Source: Chromatiaceae bacterium (lineage in GTDB: Bacteria > Pseudomonadota > Gammaproteobacteria > Chromatiales > Chromatiaceae). From it: a stretch of DNA of 6,363 nucleotides. The notes under the pieces are model-generated. The model did no database searches, was not told the DNA's origin, and worked only from the letters and a program-made list of their open reading frames with translations. Location of the stretch: assembly GCA_016880695.1 (NCBI GenBank), contig JAEHCY010000230.1:1-6363 (forward strand), in the 5' to 3' direction. The position numbers were made by a program, and so were the translations under genes. This document shows, one piece after another, positions 5,942 through 6,363 of the stretch. The first letter of the stretch is position 1. Each line of letters begins with the position of its first letter.

Positions 5942-6363
5942 TCAGAGCAGGGGTGCCAGCATCGCCTCGAAGGTCGCGGGAGTAGCCTCCCCGAGGATGC
6001 GTCCCGCCAGGCGGCCATCGCGCCCGACGACAAAGGTGGTCGGCAGGCCGATCACGCCATAGCGACGCGCCACCACCCCCTCCTGGTCCAACAGGGTTTC
6101 GTAGCCGATGCCCAGCCTGTCCAGAAAGGCCTGGGCGGTGGCCCGATCCTGGCCGACGTTCACCGCCAACACACTCAACCCGCGGGATTGCCAACGTTCA
6201 TGGACCGGCGCCAGGGCGCGCAGCTCGCTCTCGCAGAAGGGGCAACTATCGGCCCAGAAGTGCAGCACCACCACCGCGCCGGGGCGAGGCAGTCCGGCAG
6301 GGTGGCCGGTGAGGGAGGTAAGCTGAAAGGGGAGGCACGGGCCCCTTGAAGCTTGTCGAACTC
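5942..6363 (-). CDS. TlpA/thioredoxin-like disulfide reductase, N-terminus missing (partial)
   Basis: The visible 139 residues are the thioredoxin-fold domain of a TlpA/ResA-type protein, which reduces disulfides or copper-ligand cysteines in the periplasm. The frame stays open to the right edge, so the signal peptide or membrane anchor is off-window; the GTG at 6274 is not a credible start because the fold begins earlier ('FQLTSLTGHPAGLPRPG'). The active site is 'FWADSCPFC' (CxxC with Pro-Phe between), and the cis-proline loop is 'GLPTTFVVGRDGRL'. The stop is at 5942. It precedes two NosL-family genes on the same strand with a 158-base gap that contains a promoter, so the downstream pair can be transcribed separately. 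TlpA-type proteins are known to reduce copper chaperones and the CuA-site cysteines of oxidases, which suits this context. The exact partner is inference. Confidence 0.88.
   Translation of the reverse strand, partial: VRQASRGPCLPFQLTSLTGHPAGLPRPGAVVVLHFWADSCPFCESELRALAPVHERWQSRGLSVLAVNVGQDRATAQAFLDRLGIGYETLLDQEGVVARRYGVIGLPTTFVVGRDGRLAGRILGEATPATFEAMLAPLL

Overview
The window is GC-rich proteobacterial DNA. The AroG-type DAHP synthase, NosL copper proteins and strong GC codon bias fit a gammaproteobacterium, but that assignment is inference from gene content. There are six protein genes, two of them cut by the window ends. I see no tRNA, rRNA, CRISPR array, transposase or insertion sequence.

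Left part, plus strand. The 3' portion of an MFS transporter (2-1114) is followed by a 250-bp spacer with a possible -10 element. Next is a complete PLP-dependent lyase of the tryptophanase/tyrosine phenol-lyase family (1365-2822). This ends in a textbook intrinsic terminator (15-bp perfect stem plus U-run, 2841-2881). The lyase keeps the phenol-pocket residues of tyrosine phenol-lyase but has changed several residues around the cofactor and the monovalent-cation site.

Middle and right part, minus strand. Reading from the right edge, the order is: a TlpA/thioredoxin-like protein (5942-6363, N-terminus missing); a spacer with a good sigma-70 promoter preceded by a 16-bp CRP/FNR-type palindrome (5881-5896); a NosL-family protein with a Tat-like signal (5151-5783); a hairpin-rich spacer; a classical NosL (4549-5034); a 300-plus-base spacer; and an AroG-type DAHP synthase (3057-4166) converging on the lyase. 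The TlpA-NosL-NosL trio looks like a periplasmic copper-handling and thiol-redox set of the kind that serves copper sites in nitrous oxide reductase or terminal oxidases. No such enzyme is inside the window.

The DAHP synthase commits carbon to aromatic amino acids, while the lyase on the other side of the terminator is expected to break down an aromatic or other beta-substituted amino acid. The two are convergent and not co-transcribed. The aroG leader (4227-4325) holds overlapping, mutually exclusive perfect stems, an arrangement typical of attenuation or RNA switching. This is the least explained non-coding element in the window. The enzyme with the altered active site is the best candidate for new biochemistry.
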